Shown here piece after piece: positions 35,009-46,387 of a DNA stretch of 64,000 nt. Below the pieces are notes generated by a model. That model saw nothing but the letters and a program-made list of their open reading frames with translations. It did no database searches and was not told the origin of the DNA. The stretch is from contig NZ_BMMP01000001.1 of the NCBI RefSeq assembly GCF_014645895.1, positions 409,624 to 473,623 of the forward strand, written 5' to 3'. A program made the position numbers and the translations under genes. Position 1 is the stretch's first letter. Every line of letters starts with the position of its first letter. This stretch comes from Streptomyces daqingensis (GTDB taxonomy: Bacteria; Actinomycetota; Actinomycetes; Streptomycetales; Streptomycetaceae).

Positions 35009-35671
35009 TCACCCCGGGCCGGCGTCGGCCGCCTGGAGGAACCAGTCCTGCGCGGCCGCCGCGACCTGCTCCAGCGCGCCCGGCTCCTCGAACAGATGGG
35101 TCGCCCCGGGCACGACCTGGACGCGGTGCGTCTCCGGGAGCTCCTCCGCTGCCTTGCGGTTCAGCTCCAGTACGTGCTCGTCCCGGCCGCCCACCAGCAG
35201 AAGCACCGGCACGCGTACCCGTCCGAGGGCGTCCCCCGCCAGGTCCGGACGCCCGCCGCGGGAGACGACGGAGACCACGCGGTCCGGGCGCTCCGCCGCG
35301 GCCACGAGAGCGGCCGCGGCACCCGTGCTGGCACCGAAGAGGTGCACAGGCAGCGAGCCCGTCGCCGGGTACTTCGCGAGCCAGTCGACCGCGGCGGCGG
35401 TGCGCTCGCCCAGCAGGGCGACATCGAAGCGGAACTCGCCGCTCACCGCGTCGGACTGCTCCTCGCCCTCGGTGAGGAGGTCCATCAGCAGCGTGGCCCA
35501 TCCGTTCCGGCGCAGCGCCTCGGCGACCGCCCTGTTCCTGGGGCTGTGCCGCGAGCTGCCGCTGCCGTGCGCGAAGAGGACGACGCCGCGGGCCGAGGGC
35601 GGCACCTCCAGGTCGCCCGCGAGCTCCACGCTGCCCGGCGCGGAGACCGAGACTGCTTCCGAGACCGTCAC
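35009..35671 (-). CDS. Alpha/beta hydrolase (dienelactone-hydrolase-like)
   Basis: This 220-residue alpha/beta hydrolase has the oxyanion segment VVLFAHGSGSSRHSPRN, nucleophile elbow FGASTGAAAAL (Ser), acid in LVGGRDEHVL (Asp) and His in PGATHLFEEPG, a complete triad. The GTG start has a very good GGAAGGGGAA site 6 bases upstream; an ATG 66 bases earlier has none. Substrate is unknown. Confidence 0.87.
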   Translation of the reverse strand: MTVSEAVSVSAPGSVELAGDLEVPPSARGVVLFAHGSGSSRHSPRNRAVAEALRRNGWATLLMDLLTEGEEQSDAVSGEFRFDVALLGERTAAAVDWLAKYPATGSLPVHLFGASTGAAAALVAAAERPDRVVSVVSRGGRPDLAGDALGRVRVPVLLLVGGRDEHVLELNRKAAEELPETHRVQVVPGATHLFEEPGALEQVAAAAQDWFLQAADAGPG

Positions 35672-35833
35672 AGATTCCCCTTCCGGCCGGCTGTCCGTAC
35701 TCCTCCCAGGTAGCCGTGGTTCCGGGGTCGTATGCATGGGACGGGTCCGTGCCTATGGGGCCGGCGGACTCTTCGTGGCGGCGGACTCCTCGCGGCGGGC
35801 TCCGCGCCCGGTGCGGGCGGAGGCGCCGACAGC

Positions 35834-37654
35834 TCAGTGCCGGTAGACGCGGAAGTAGTCGAACTCCGCGGTGGCGCCCTCGCCGCCCATGGAGACCAGG
35901 CCCGTCCGCAGCTCGCTGTCGCCGGGCAGCGTCCACGTTCCGCCCGCGATCCACGTCCGGCCGTCGCGGCTGGTGAACGCCTGCACGCGCCGTTCGCCGC
36001 TGCGATGGTCCCTGGTGTGCCTCAGCCGCAGCCAGGTGGTCGCGGCGGGCGGCCCCACGGAGGTCGAGCCGTAGGAGATGTCGCCCTCGTAGGGCTGCTC
36101 CTTGCCGTACTCGGTCTGCCGGGTGTTCCAGATGGCCGCGTGGGACAGGCGCAGGTACCTGTCGTCGTCGACGTACGCGATCAGCCCGCCCTGCTGGAAG
36201 TTGCGCTCCTTCTCCTCGCCCAGGTCGATGCCGAGCTTCGTCTCGACCGTGAAGTCCCCCTCGGGGGCCTTCCGCAACATGACGGAGGCCGTGTTGTCGT
36301 CCTTGTGCAGGTCGGCGTCCTGCGTGGGCCAGACGTACTGGCCCTTCTCCACCCGTCCCGCGGGATCACGCACCCACTGCCAGCCCGGGCGGGGCTGCTC
36401 GCCGTCGAACTCGTCGCTGCGGGACGCGTCGAGCCGGCCCGGCGTGCCCGGTGCGTGCTGCTCCGCTCCGGGCCGGGCATCGGGGGCGTGGCCCGGGGGG
36501 CCGGTGACGGGGGCGAGCTGCCGTCCCTCGGAGGCGCCCTTGCCTCCGCGCACGACCGGCCAGCCGTCGACCCAGTCCAGCCGGTCGATGAGCATGGGGC
36601 GGCGGTTGATGCCGTACGGCTCGTCGAGGAACGGGTCGGACCGGTCGATGGCGTGGTAGAGCATCCAGTCCTGTCCGGCCAGGTCCTTCACGACGGCGTT
36701 GTGCCCCGTGCCCACCCAGCGGTTGCCGTTGGGGGTGAGCGCGATGCTCCCGCCCGTACGGGAGGCCGTCAGCGCGACGCCTTCGCGGTCCTTGAACGGT
36801 CCGCGCACCGACTTGGAGCGCCCGACGAAGACCGAGTACCCGGTCGTGGGCCCGGCGCAGCAGTCACCGGAGGAGGCGAACAGATACCAGTAGCCGCCCC
36901 GCCGGACGACGTAGCCGCCCTCGAACCTGTTGTCGGTGGCGACCTTCGTCGGCTTCCCCACCGTCCGCCTGCCGTCGGCCGACAGCTCGGTCACTTCGAT
37001 GCCGCCGTAGTACGAGCCGTAGTAGAGGTAGCGGCGGCCGTCCGTGTCGACGACGTGGGCGGGGTCGAACGTCCACAGGAAGTCGTCCTCGTCCCCGCTG
37101 CCGCGCCTGGGTTCGACGACGGGCTCGTCGTGCGACTTCCACGGGCCCGCCGGGTGGGACGCGGTGGCGACGCCGATGGCGCTGTCGTCCTTCTCACCGG
37201 TGGCGTCGGTCTGGGTGACGACGTAGTAGAGCCAGTAGCGGCCGTCGTGGTAGCTGATGTCCGGCGCCCAGTAGGCGGCGTCGTTCTTCTCGTCGGCCCA
37301 GTCGGGGGCGTTGTCCTCGTCGAGGGCGTCGCCGACGTAGGACCAGTCGACGAGGTCGGCCGAGCGGGCGATGGGCAGCGAGTGCGGCTCGCCCTCGCCG
37401 CTGCGGAGCGGGTCGGTGGTGCCGAACGCGTACCAGTAGCCGTCCTTGCCGCGTACGACAGCGGGGTCGGCGAAGGTGTCCGCGAAACCGCTCGAGACCG
37501 GGTTGCGGTAGGTGAGTGCCCGCGCTCCGGGGCCGTCTGACCTGGCGTCGGCGGAAGCGGACGCACCGTACGAGTGCGGCACGAACGCCAACGGGATCAG
37601 CAGAGCCGATCCTGCGAGCGTGCGACGGATGCGTGCACCGGAACTGCTTGACAT
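35834..37654 (-). CDS. Secreted GH43-family glycoside hydrolase
   Basis: This 606-residue exported enzyme has a signal peptide at residues 1 to about 35. It is followed by a GH43 five-bladed propeller with the three acids in FADPAVVRGKDG (Asp base), FDPAHVVDTDG (Asp) and RFEGGYVVRRGG (Glu acid), then a C-terminal jelly-roll-like beta domain of the concanavalin type (about residues 415-606). GH43 members cut arabinan or xylan side chains. The ATG follows GGGGAGGG. A promoter with an operator-like palindrome precedes it. Confidence 0.92.
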   Translation of the reverse strand: MSSSSGARIRRTLAGSALLIPLAFVPHSYGASASADARSDGPGARALTYRNPVSSGFADTFADPAVVRGKDGYWYAFGTTDPLRSGEGEPHSLPIARSADLVDWSYVGDALDEDNAPDWADEKNDAAYWAPDISYHDGRYWLYYVVTQTDATGEKDDSAIGVATASHPAGPWKSHDEPVVEPRRGSGDEDDFLWTFDPAHVVDTDGRRYLYYGSYYGGIEVTELSADGRRTVGKPTKVATDNRFEGGYVVRRGGYWYLFASSGDCCAGPTTGYSVFVGRSKSVRGPFKDREGVALTASRTGGSIALTPNGNRWVGTGHNAVVKDLAGQDWMLYHAIDRSDPFLDEPYGINRRPMLIDRLDWVDGWPVVRGGKGASEGRQLAPVTGPPGHAPDARPGAEQHAPGTPGRLDASRSDEFDGEQPRPGWQWVRDPAGRVEKGQYVWPTQDADLHKDDNTASVMLRKAPEGDFTVETKLGIDLGEEKERNFQQGGLIAYVDDDRYLRLSHAAIWNTRQTEYGKEQPYEGDISYGSTSVGPPAATTWLRLRHTRDHRSGERRVQAFTSRDGRTWIAGGTWTLPGDSELRTGLVSMGGEGATAEFDYFRVYRH

Positions 37655-37692
37655 CACTGGCCCTCCCCGGGTCCTCACAGCGGCACGCTCGT

Positions 37693-37720
37693 TCTATAGC
37701 CGTAGGTACAACGTTGTAAA
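37693..37720 (-). promoter_or_regulatory. Promoter with overlapping operator upstream of the GH43 gene
   Basis: On the minus strand TTTACA (-35) and TATAGA (-10) are separated by 16 bases, placing a start about 30 bases before the ATG. A perfect 12-bp palindrome TACAACGTTGTA (37707-37718) covers part of the -35 box, as expected for a repressor operator of LacI type. Confidence 0.6.
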
Positions 37721-37916
37721 GACTGGTGCGGGGACTGCTCGTCACCATGACAAAGACCTTGGAATCACCTCCCGTTCCGCCCCCGAGCCCAGTTCGCGCC
37801 GGGCCTCCGTGCGGGCGGGAGGGGTGGAGAGACGCCGCAGCCGCCCACCGCTGCGGAAGCGGTGGACGGCTGCGGGAGGCGGCCGGGCACTCAGGCCGCC
37901 GGGCCGGGGCCCGTCC

Positions 37917-37994
37917 TCAGGACTGGGGCCGCCTGCCGTGGTTGGCCGCGTTCTTGCGACGTGCCTTCTTCTTGCGGCGCCGCTTCGATGACAT
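37917..37994 (-). CDS. 25-residue basic peptide
   Basis: A 25-codon gene with a strong AAAGGAG site 6 bases before its ATG. Eleven of the first 14 residues after Met-Ser-Ser are Lys or Arg (KRRRKKKARRK), and the tail is NAANHGRRPQS. It resembles the small, very basic ribosome-associated proteins of actinomycetes, such as bL37/COX24-like peptides. It stands alone between a GH43 gene and an oxidoreductase. Function is not established. Confidence 0.65.
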   Translation of the reverse strand: MSSKRRRKKKARRKNAANHGRRPQS

Positions 37995-38139
37995 GCCGGC
38001 TCCTTTCTGTGGTGCTTGCCGGGTGCCCCGTCAGGCGGCTGTACGTGCGTACGCCCGCCGGCGGGCCACCAACGGTTCGTGAGCAGCACCCCACCATGCG
38101 CGCCCCGTCATCTCCAAACGGGCCCGGCCCCGGGGCCGG

Positions 38140-39750
38140 TCAGTAACCCCGCACGTCGGGCCAGGCGCGCTCGATCCCCTGCTGCTCCAGCAGCCGGCAG
38201 AACTCCGCGCTCAGCGTCTCGTCACCGTGCACCTGCTGGGGCTCGGCACCGCGCTCCAGGCAGAAGACGGCGAGCAGCGAGGCGGCCTCCCCGATGTTCC
38301 ACTCCACCGGATGGAGGCGAAGGCAGCCGTTGGAGATGTGCGTGGCGCCGAGGTTCTTGCAGGCGGGCAGCAGGTTGCGTACGCGGACGGGGACGAGGGA
38401 CCCCAGCGGGATCTGGAACGGCACGCTCGGGATGTCGATGTAGTTGTCGCCGCCCGTCGACGGGTGCAGGTCGATGCGGTACGAGCCGATGCCCACCGAG
38501 TCGGCGTGACGCGTGCCGCCGTACGGGCCGGCCACGTCGAGGGAGACGTCGTTCTCCGTGACGGTGTGCAGCGCCCGGATGCGCCGGGACTCCCTTACGT
38601 ACGGCGCCTTGGCCAGGCCGTCCGCCGTGCCCGTCACATCCGGACGCAGCCTCAGGCCGGGGAAACCGGTGCCGCCGTCGGCCCGGGGGGCCTCGGTCTG
38701 CAGCCAGTGGAGGAGCGAGAGGCTCAACTGACGTGCCTGGTGCAGGTGTTCCGCAGCGGTCGCCTCGTCGACGTCGACGATCGGACCCAGCCAGTAGTCG
38801 TTCATCGGCCAGTTGACCAGCGTGATGTCGGAGGGGACGGCGCCCGGCGCGTGCAGCCCGCGGGCGAGGATGCGGCGGAACATCCACAGCTCGCTGTCGC
38901 CGTGGTCGCGAGCCGGGTCGGCGAGCTGCGCGACCGGCTCGTCCGGCGGGTTGGGCTCCAGCCACCGCTCCCGCGGCTCGAGCGTGCTCGGCACGGGGGC
39001 GGTGAAGCTCAGCAGCGGCCCCGTCCAGAAGTCCGGCTCGTACGCGCGCCAGGCGTCGTAGCCGTCCGGACGGTCGATCGTGTGGTCCTCCCCTTCGTGG
39101 TGGGAGAGGGCGAAGGTGACGGTGAAGCTCTGGATGTTGCCGGGGGCGGCGGTCCCGGGCGCGTGGGCCTCACCGTGCTCGTCCGCGCTCTCGGCCCCGA
39201 TGACGTACTCGGCTCCCGCCGCGGGGAGCACGTCGCCGTGGTCGGTGGCGTCGAGGAAGAACGGCGCGGTCAGGACGGTGGACTCACCGCCCGGCCCGCG
39301 CACGTGCAGGGAGCGGACGCGGTCCCCGTCCGTCTCCGCGCCGCTGACGCGGTGGCCGAGCAGCACGGTGAGCCGTCCCGCGGCGATGTGCGGCGCGAGA
39401 CGCGCCTCGATCACCGACAGCGCCGCCCGGGGCTCGTGGCAGAGCCTGCTGACGCGGCCCGCTCCGGGGTTGAGCGCATTCCAGTCCCTGGCCCGCTCCG
39501 TGAGCGGATACCACGTGCGGTAGTAACCGCGGATGTCCTCGCGCAGCTGCCGGTAGGACGCCGTGCAGCCGAACTTCTCGATCCAGGGGTGCTCGTCCGG
39601 CGGCACCGCCTGGGAGGTGAGCTGGCCGCCCAGCCAGTCGGTCTCCTCCGTCAGGACGACGCGCCGTCCGAGGCGGCAGGCGGCGAGCGCCGCGGCGACC
39701 CCGCCGAGGCTTCCGCCGGCGACGACGAGGTCCGCTCGAATCTCAGGCAT
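38140..39750 (-). CDS. FAD-dependent oxidoreductase
   Basis: This 536-residue flavoprotein of the FAD_oxidored group has the N-terminal dinucleotide motif LVVAGGSLGGVAAALAACRLG and an acidic residue after the next strand (VVLTEETDWLGGQLT). FLDATDHGDVLPAAGAEY and the C-terminal LLPACKNLGATHISNGCLRLHPVEWNIGEAASL are family marks. The group acts on unknown, often carbohydrate-related, substrates. No signal peptide is seen. Confidence 0.85.
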   Translation of the reverse strand: MPEIRADLVVAGGSLGGVAAALAACRLGRRVVLTEETDWLGGQLTSQAVPPDEHPWIEKFGCTASYRQLREDIRGYYRTWYPLTERARDWNALNPGAGRVSRLCHEPRAALSVIEARLAPHIAAGRLTVLLGHRVSGAETDGDRVRSLHVRGPGGESTVLTAPFFLDATDHGDVLPAAGAEYVIGAESADEHGEAHAPGTAAPGNIQSFTVTFALSHHEGEDHTIDRPDGYDAWRAYEPDFWTGPLLSFTAPVPSTLEPRERWLEPNPPDEPVAQLADPARDHGDSELWMFRRILARGLHAPGAVPSDITLVNWPMNDYWLGPIVDVDEATAAEHLHQARQLSLSLLHWLQTEAPRADGGTGFPGLRLRPDVTGTADGLAKAPYVRESRRIRALHTVTENDVSLDVAGPYGGTRHADSVGIGSYRIDLHPSTGGDNYIDIPSVPFQIPLGSLVPVRVRNLLPACKNLGATHISNGCLRLHPVEWNIGEAASLLAVFCLERGAEPQQVHGDETLSAEFCRLLEQQGIERAWPDVRGY

Positions 39751-39957
39751 GGCTTGCGTGTTCTCTTTCCGTGGCTGTGCCCGCACGCCGCCCTCGCGGG
39801 GTGCGGCACGCGGATCGTGCTGGTCACCGCCGGTCCCGAAGGGGCCGGCCGGATGCATCCCTGCCCTGGCAGCACGGCCTCAAGGGTGCGGATCTCGGGG
39901 GCGGGGAGCGGACGCCGGCGGACCCGCGCGTGCCGTGGAGGGCGGAGCGGCGTGCGC

Positions 39958-41574
39958 TCACCGTTCCAGAAGCAGCGCGTCGCCGATGGCGCGTTCGCCC
40001 GCGGGGTCCGAGGGCCGCGTGATCAGCGCACCGCCGAGGGTCATGCCGGTCGAGCCCCCGCCGTCCAGGTTCATCGCCCGCACCGCCCCGAGCGAGGCCA
40101 TCAGCCGCGCCGTCTCCGTCACCGAGAGACCGTCGCTGTAGCCGGGCTGCCTGCCCTCCGCGGTGACGAGGAGGATCCGCCCCCGGCGGTCCACGCCCAG
40201 GGCGGTACGCGGATTGCGCTTGAGGCCCCACGCGTAGGCCGCCGAGGGTTCTCCCGGCCGGTCGATGCCGTCGGCGCCGAAGTCGACGGAGACCCGGCCG
40301 TCGCGCACGAGTTGCGGGCCGCCGTTGACGATGTCGTCGCCGGCACCGAGACGCACCCTGCGCCCGCCCTCGTCGAGGACGCGCTCGCGCACCTTCAGGA
40401 CCGTCCCGGGCCTCGCGTGCGCGCGGAGCCAGCGCGCGCCCGCTCCCGTCCCCGCGAGCACCTCGCCGCCCGCTGGCACCTTCCCGCCGCGCGCCCGCAG
40501 TTCCAGCACGCGGCCGGTACGGTCCAGAGCTGCCTCGACGCCCTTCCCCGCAGGGGTGGAGGTTCCCAACTGCGCGGTGAAGAGGACGAGTTCGTGCGGG
40601 TCGGTGCATGTCACGTCGTGCAGGGGGAGTTCGGTCGGGCGGTCCCCTCCCACGCCGCCGCAGTTGCGGATCAGGCCGGGCTGCCGGTTGACGCCGTCGA
40701 CCGTCCTGGTCGCTCCGCGACCGGCACTGCCCTCCGCTCTGACGCTCAACTCCGTGCGCAGACGGACCAGTTCGGGCCGCAGCCCGTCGCCGCGGAGCAC
40801 CGCCGCGATCCGGCCGTTCGTCGCCGCGCTCCGCAGCCGGCCGTCCTGCGCCGCCACTCCGGCGGCGGCCCCGGGCACGCCGTCCTCGTCCTCCATCACG
40901 AAGAAGCCGGCGTTCACGCCGAGCAGCGCCCCCGCCCGTGAGGAGAGCGTGGTGAGTCTCTCCCTGCCTGCGACGGCGGCGCCGTCGTCGCTGCCGAGGG
41001 AGCCCCGGAAGCGGCGGGGGTCGATCACGGCCGCGTTGACGCGGGTACGGCCGCCGCGTCCCGCGCCGTCACCGCCTGTCCACTCCGTCGCCGCCGCGAA
41101 GCCCGCCTCGCCGAGCTCCGCGCGCTGCTCGTCCGCCTCCTCCTTCGAGGCGTGGCTCCCGACACGCACCCGCATCCCGAGGGTCCCGTGCCGGTCGGCG
41201 GAACCGCGGGGCCAGTCGACGCGCTCCGTGCGGGGTGCGAACCCCGCTCGGCGGAGGCCGCGGGCGGTGTCCCGGGCCTGTCCGGCGCTGAGGATCTGGG
41301 CGCCGTCCTCGCTGACCGTCACGGTCCAGCGTGCACTCCCGCCGTCCCGGAGAAGACCGGAGTACAGGTCGGCGCCCGGGGCGATCCGCTGGCGGTCCCA
41401 GCCCGACAGCGCTCCGGGCACCCGGGGTCCGGGCCCGTCCATGCCGTCGGCGTCCGCCGGCGGCGCCGTGAGGAGCGCGATGCTGACGGCTGCCAGCGCG
41501 CCCGCCGTGCCGGCCGTGCGCATGCGGAAGGGGCGGACGGTGCGGCGGGTGCGGACTCGTGAACTGGCGGCCAT
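39958..41574 (-). CDS. Secreted phosphodiester glycosidase (NAGPA-like) with SPOR domain
   Basis: A 538-residue exported protein with a signal peptide at residues 1 to about 38. A SPOR-like peptidoglycan-binding segment lies near residues 70-150, with the pattern RMRVRVGSHASKEEADEQRAELGEAGF. The C-terminal catalytic domain of the phosphodiester N-acetylglucosaminidase family has GVNAGFF, NRQPGLI and the hallmark MNLDGGGSTGMTL. Family knowledge: removal of phosphodiester-linked sugar. GGAGAG precedes the ATG. Confidence 0.9.
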   Translation of the reverse strand: MAASSRVRTRRTVRPFRMRTAGTAGALAAVSIALLTAPPADADGMDGPGPRVPGALSGWDRQRIAPGADLYSGLLRDGGSARWTVTVSEDGAQILSAGQARDTARGLRRAGFAPRTERVDWPRGSADRHGTLGMRVRVGSHASKEEADEQRAELGEAGFAAATEWTGGDGAGRGGRTRVNAAVIDPRRFRGSLGSDDGAAVAGRERLTTLSSRAGALLGVNAGFFVMEDEDGVPGAAAGVAAQDGRLRSAATNGRIAAVLRGDGLRPELVRLRTELSVRAEGSAGRGATRTVDGVNRQPGLIRNCGGVGGDRPTELPLHDVTCTDPHELVLFTAQLGTSTPAGKGVEAALDRTGRVLELRARGGKVPAGGEVLAGTGAGARWLRAHARPGTVLKVRERVLDEGGRRVRLGAGDDIVNGGPQLVRDGRVSVDFGADGIDRPGEPSAAYAWGLKRNPRTALGVDRRGRILLVTAEGRQPGYSDGLSVTETARLMASLGAVRAMNLDGGGSTGMTLGGALITRPSDPAGERAIGDALLLER

Positions 41575-41753
41575 GGACTCTCCACTGAGGCAGGTCGGGC
41601 GGGCGGCGGAACGGCGGTGCCGCGCAGAACATACTGTCCGCGACGGCCCCGTCGGCAGCCCGCGTTCCGGATACCGGGCGGCGGCGCTGCCCGCTGGCGC
41701 GGTGTGCTGTGATGTGGTGCGCAGCCGTCCCCGCACGTCGCAGGAGCCACAAC

Positions 41754-43286
41754 ATGAGCGCCCGAGAAGCACCGTGGTGGCGTGACGCCGTCGTGTACCA
41801 GGTCTATCTGCGCAGCTTCGCGGACGCGGACGGCGACGGTACCGGCGATCTGCGGGGCCTGCTGGGGCACTTGGACCATCTGGCCGAGCTGGGCGTGGAC
41901 GCGCTCTGGCTCAACCCCTTCTACGTCAGCGGCGAGGCGGACGCCGGATATGACGTCATCGACCACCGGGCGGTCGATCCCGCGATGGGCACCCTGGCCG
42001 ACGTGGACGAACTGATCGAGCAGGCACACGCACGCGGACTGCGCGTCGTCGGCGACATCGTCGCCAACCACACCTCCGCGCAGCATCCCTGGTTCCGTCA
42101 GGCCCGGTCGGGCGGCCCCGGCGACCCCATGCGCGCCCGCTACCACATCGCGCCCGGCCGCGACGGCGCGCCGCCCTCCCAGTGGCGGTCGCTCTTCGGC
42201 GGGTCCGCATGGGAGCCGCTCGGGGACGGTGAGTGGTATCTGCACCTCTTCGACGTCGAACAGCCCGACCTCGACTGGGGCCATCCGGAGGTCCGCGCCG
42301 ACGTCGAGGCCACGGTGCGCTTCTGGCTCGACCGCGGCTTCGACGGGCTGCGCTTCGACGCCGCGGGGGCCCTGGCGAAAGCACCCGGCTACCCTCCCGC
42401 TCCCGAGGGAGAGCGACGCCCCGGCGACGATCACCCCTTCAGCGACCGGCCCGAAGTGCACCGCATCCACCGCCGGTTCGCCGAGATACTCGCGGAGCGT
42501 CCCGGCCGGTACGGGGTGGCGGAGACCTGGGGACCGGCCTGGCTCGGCGAGCCGTACATCCGTCCCGGCGGACTGCAGCAGGCGTTCGCCATGGACGTCG
42601 TCTTCACACCCCTCGACGCCGAAGCCCTGGGCCGCGCCGTGCGTTCGTACCTGGAAGCGGCGGCGCGGCAGGGCAGGCGTCCGGCCTGGCCGCACGGCAA
42701 CCACGACGTCACGCGGGCGGCGTCCCGCTGGGGGAGCGAGGGCGCTCTGGCCGTGCTGTGGCTGCTGCTCGCCCTGCCCGGCGCGACGTACCTCTACGCC
42801 GGCGACGAGCTGGCCCTGCCCGAAGTGCAGCTCGCCGACGAGGATTTGAGGGACCCCTCGTGGGTGCGCTCCGGCGGGACCGACCGCGGCAGGGACGGTG
42901 CACGCGTGCCGCTGCCCTGGACCCGTGCCGGCGAGGGCCACCACGGCTTCTCCCCGCCGGGGGCCCAGCAGAGCCCGTGGCTGCCGCAGCCGCCCGGCTG
43001 GGGCGAACGAAGCGTGCAGGCCCAGCACGAGGACACCGGCTCGGCGTTGAACAGGGTCCGCGGTGCGCTGCGTGCCCGGTCGGGCCTGCGGGAGGCCCCG
43101 TGGCCCGAGTGGCTGCCCGCTCCGGACGGGGTGCTCGCCTTCCGGCGGGGCGAGGTCGCCTGCGTGCTCAACTCAACAGGCGAGTCACTGCCGTTGGAGA
43201 CATGGGGCGGCGAACTGCTCTCCTCCAGCCGCCCGTTGGATGCGGAAGGCCGGCTGCCCTCACCCGGAACGGCCTGGCTGCGCTGA
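41754..43286 (+). CDS. GH13-family alpha-glucosidase/amylase
   Basis: This 510-residue cytoplasmic GH13 enzyme has all four conserved regions: DIVANHTS (region I), GLRFDAAGAL with nucleophile Asp (II), VAETW with acid/base Glu (III) and GNHDVT with transition-state Asp (IV). Substrate is probably alpha-glucosidic oligosaccharides. CAGGAG lies 8 bases before the ATG. The C-terminal beta domain is short, as in family GH13_30-like glucosidases. No signal peptide is present. Confidence 0.92.
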   Translation: MSAREAPWWRDAVVYQVYLRSFADADGDGTGDLRGLLGHLDHLAELGVDALWLNPFYVSGEADAGYDVIDHRAVDPAMGTLADVDELIEQAHARGLRVVGDIVANHTSAQHPWFRQARSGGPGDPMRARYHIAPGRDGAPPSQWRSLFGGSAWEPLGDGEWYLHLFDVEQPDLDWGHPEVRADVEATVRFWLDRGFDGLRFDAAGALAKAPGYPPAPEGERRPGDDHPFSDRPEVHRIHRRFAEILAERPGRYGVAETWGPAWLGEPYIRPGGLQQAFAMDVVFTPLDAEALGRAVRSYLEAAARQGRRPAWPHGNHDVTRAASRWGSEGALAVLWLLLALPGATYLYAGDELALPEVQLADEDLRDPSWVRSGGTDRGRDGARVPLPWTRAGEGHHGFSPPGAQQSPWLPQPPGWGERSVQAQHEDTGSALNRVRGALRARSGLREAPWPEWLPAPDGVLAFRRGEVACVLNSTGESLPLETWGGELLSSSRPLDAEGRLPSPGTAWLR

Positions 43287-43476
43287 CGCGCGGCGAGCGC
43301 GGCCCGCACCTCTCAGCCGGCAAGTCCGCGGCCATGGGCGGCAGACGAGTCCGCGTCCATCAGGACGAGAACGCACCGCGGTCATGCTCTGACGACGCGG
43401 AGCCGGGTGACGCACCACCCCATCGAGTACGCCACCCGGAGAATCACCGCGGTACCTGCCTGCGACCGCTGCCCCG

Positions 43477-45444
<1,968 letters not shown>

Positions 45445-45445
45445 C

Positions 45446-46387
45446 TCAGTCCTCCCTCAGATGGGGGTTGCTCAGCGCGTCGACGCCGAAGTTGACGAGC
45501 GTGAAGGAGGTGACCAGCAGCGCCAGCACGAGGCCCGGTGCGACCACCCACGCCCACTGCCCGGTCGTCATCGCACCGCCGAGGCTGGCCTGGTTGAGCA
45601 TCGTGCCCCAGCTGACGGTCTGCGGGTCGCCCAGGCCGAGGAACGCCAGCCCCGCCTCCGCGCCGATCGCCCCGAGAGCGGAGCCCATGAACCCGACGAC
45701 GATCAGCGACATCATGTTGGGCACGATCTCGTACGCGATGATGCGCGCCGTGCTGTCGCCCGCGAACTTGGCGGCCGTGACGTAGTCCCGAGTCCGCAGG
45801 GTGATGATCTGGGCGCGCTTGATGCGCGCGCCGTGCGCCCAGCCGGTCACCGTGATGACGGCGATGATCAGCCAGAGCCCCTTCACCGGGGCGTACGCCG
45901 CCAGCGTGATCATCAGGGGCAGCACCGGTACGACGAGACCGAGGTTGATGAAGAACGACAGGACCTCGTCCACCACTCCCTGCAGGTAGCCGGCGGTGAG
46001 ACCGACCGCCACGGCGATCAGCGTGCTCAGCACACCCGCGACCACGCCCACCAGCAGCGAGGTGCGGGCCCCGTGGACGAGCTGGGAGAAGACGTCCTCA
46101 CCTTGAGCGGTCGTGCCCAGCCAGTGGGCGCCCGAGGGCGCCTCCGACGTCGCGAAGTCCTCCAGGCGCGGATCGTAGGGCGCGATGAGCGGAGCGAAGA
46201 CCGCGACCAGCGTGAACGCCGCGAGCATCAGCAGCCCCACGCGGCACTTTCCGTTGCGCCACAGGATGACGAACCAGCCGGGCATGCGGCGGGACTTGCC
46301 GGCGTCGAGCGCCGCGATCCCCACGCTTTCGGTGTCGGCGCCCGGAGCGGGCGCCGCCGCGGTCGCGTTGCCGTGGGCGGTGGTCAT
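45446..46387 (-). CDS. ABC transporter permease, DppC type
   Basis: This 313-residue inner-membrane permease has the N-terminal OppC_N extension, about six helices, and the EAA loop RDYVTAAKFAGDSTARIIAYEIVPN, which contacts the ATPase. GGAAGGAGG precedes the ATG, and the ATG overlaps the stop of the DppB-type gene. It belongs to the peptide/opine/nickel importer family, members of which also import oligosaccharides in actinomycetes. Confidence 0.92.
   Translation of the reverse strand: MTTAHGNATAAAPAPGADTESVGIAALDAGKSRRMPGWFVILWRNGKCRVGLLMLAAFTLVAVFAPLIAPYDPRLEDFATSEAPSGAHWLGTTAQGEDVFSQLVHGARTSLLVGVVAGVLSTLIAVAVGLTAGYLQGVVDEVLSFFINLGLVVPVLPLMITLAAYAPVKGLWLIIAVITVTGWAHGARIKRAQIITLRTRDYVTAAKFAGDSTARIIAYEIVPNMMSLIVVGFMGSALGAIGAEAGLAFLGLGDPQTVSWGTMLNQASLGGAMTTGQWAWVVAPGLVLALLVTSFTLVNFGVDALSNPHLRED

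Noticed and set aside
38053..38066. Perfect palindrome GCCCGCCGGCGGGC
   Set aside because: It is pure GC and short in a high-GC genome, lacks promoter context, and is likely chance.
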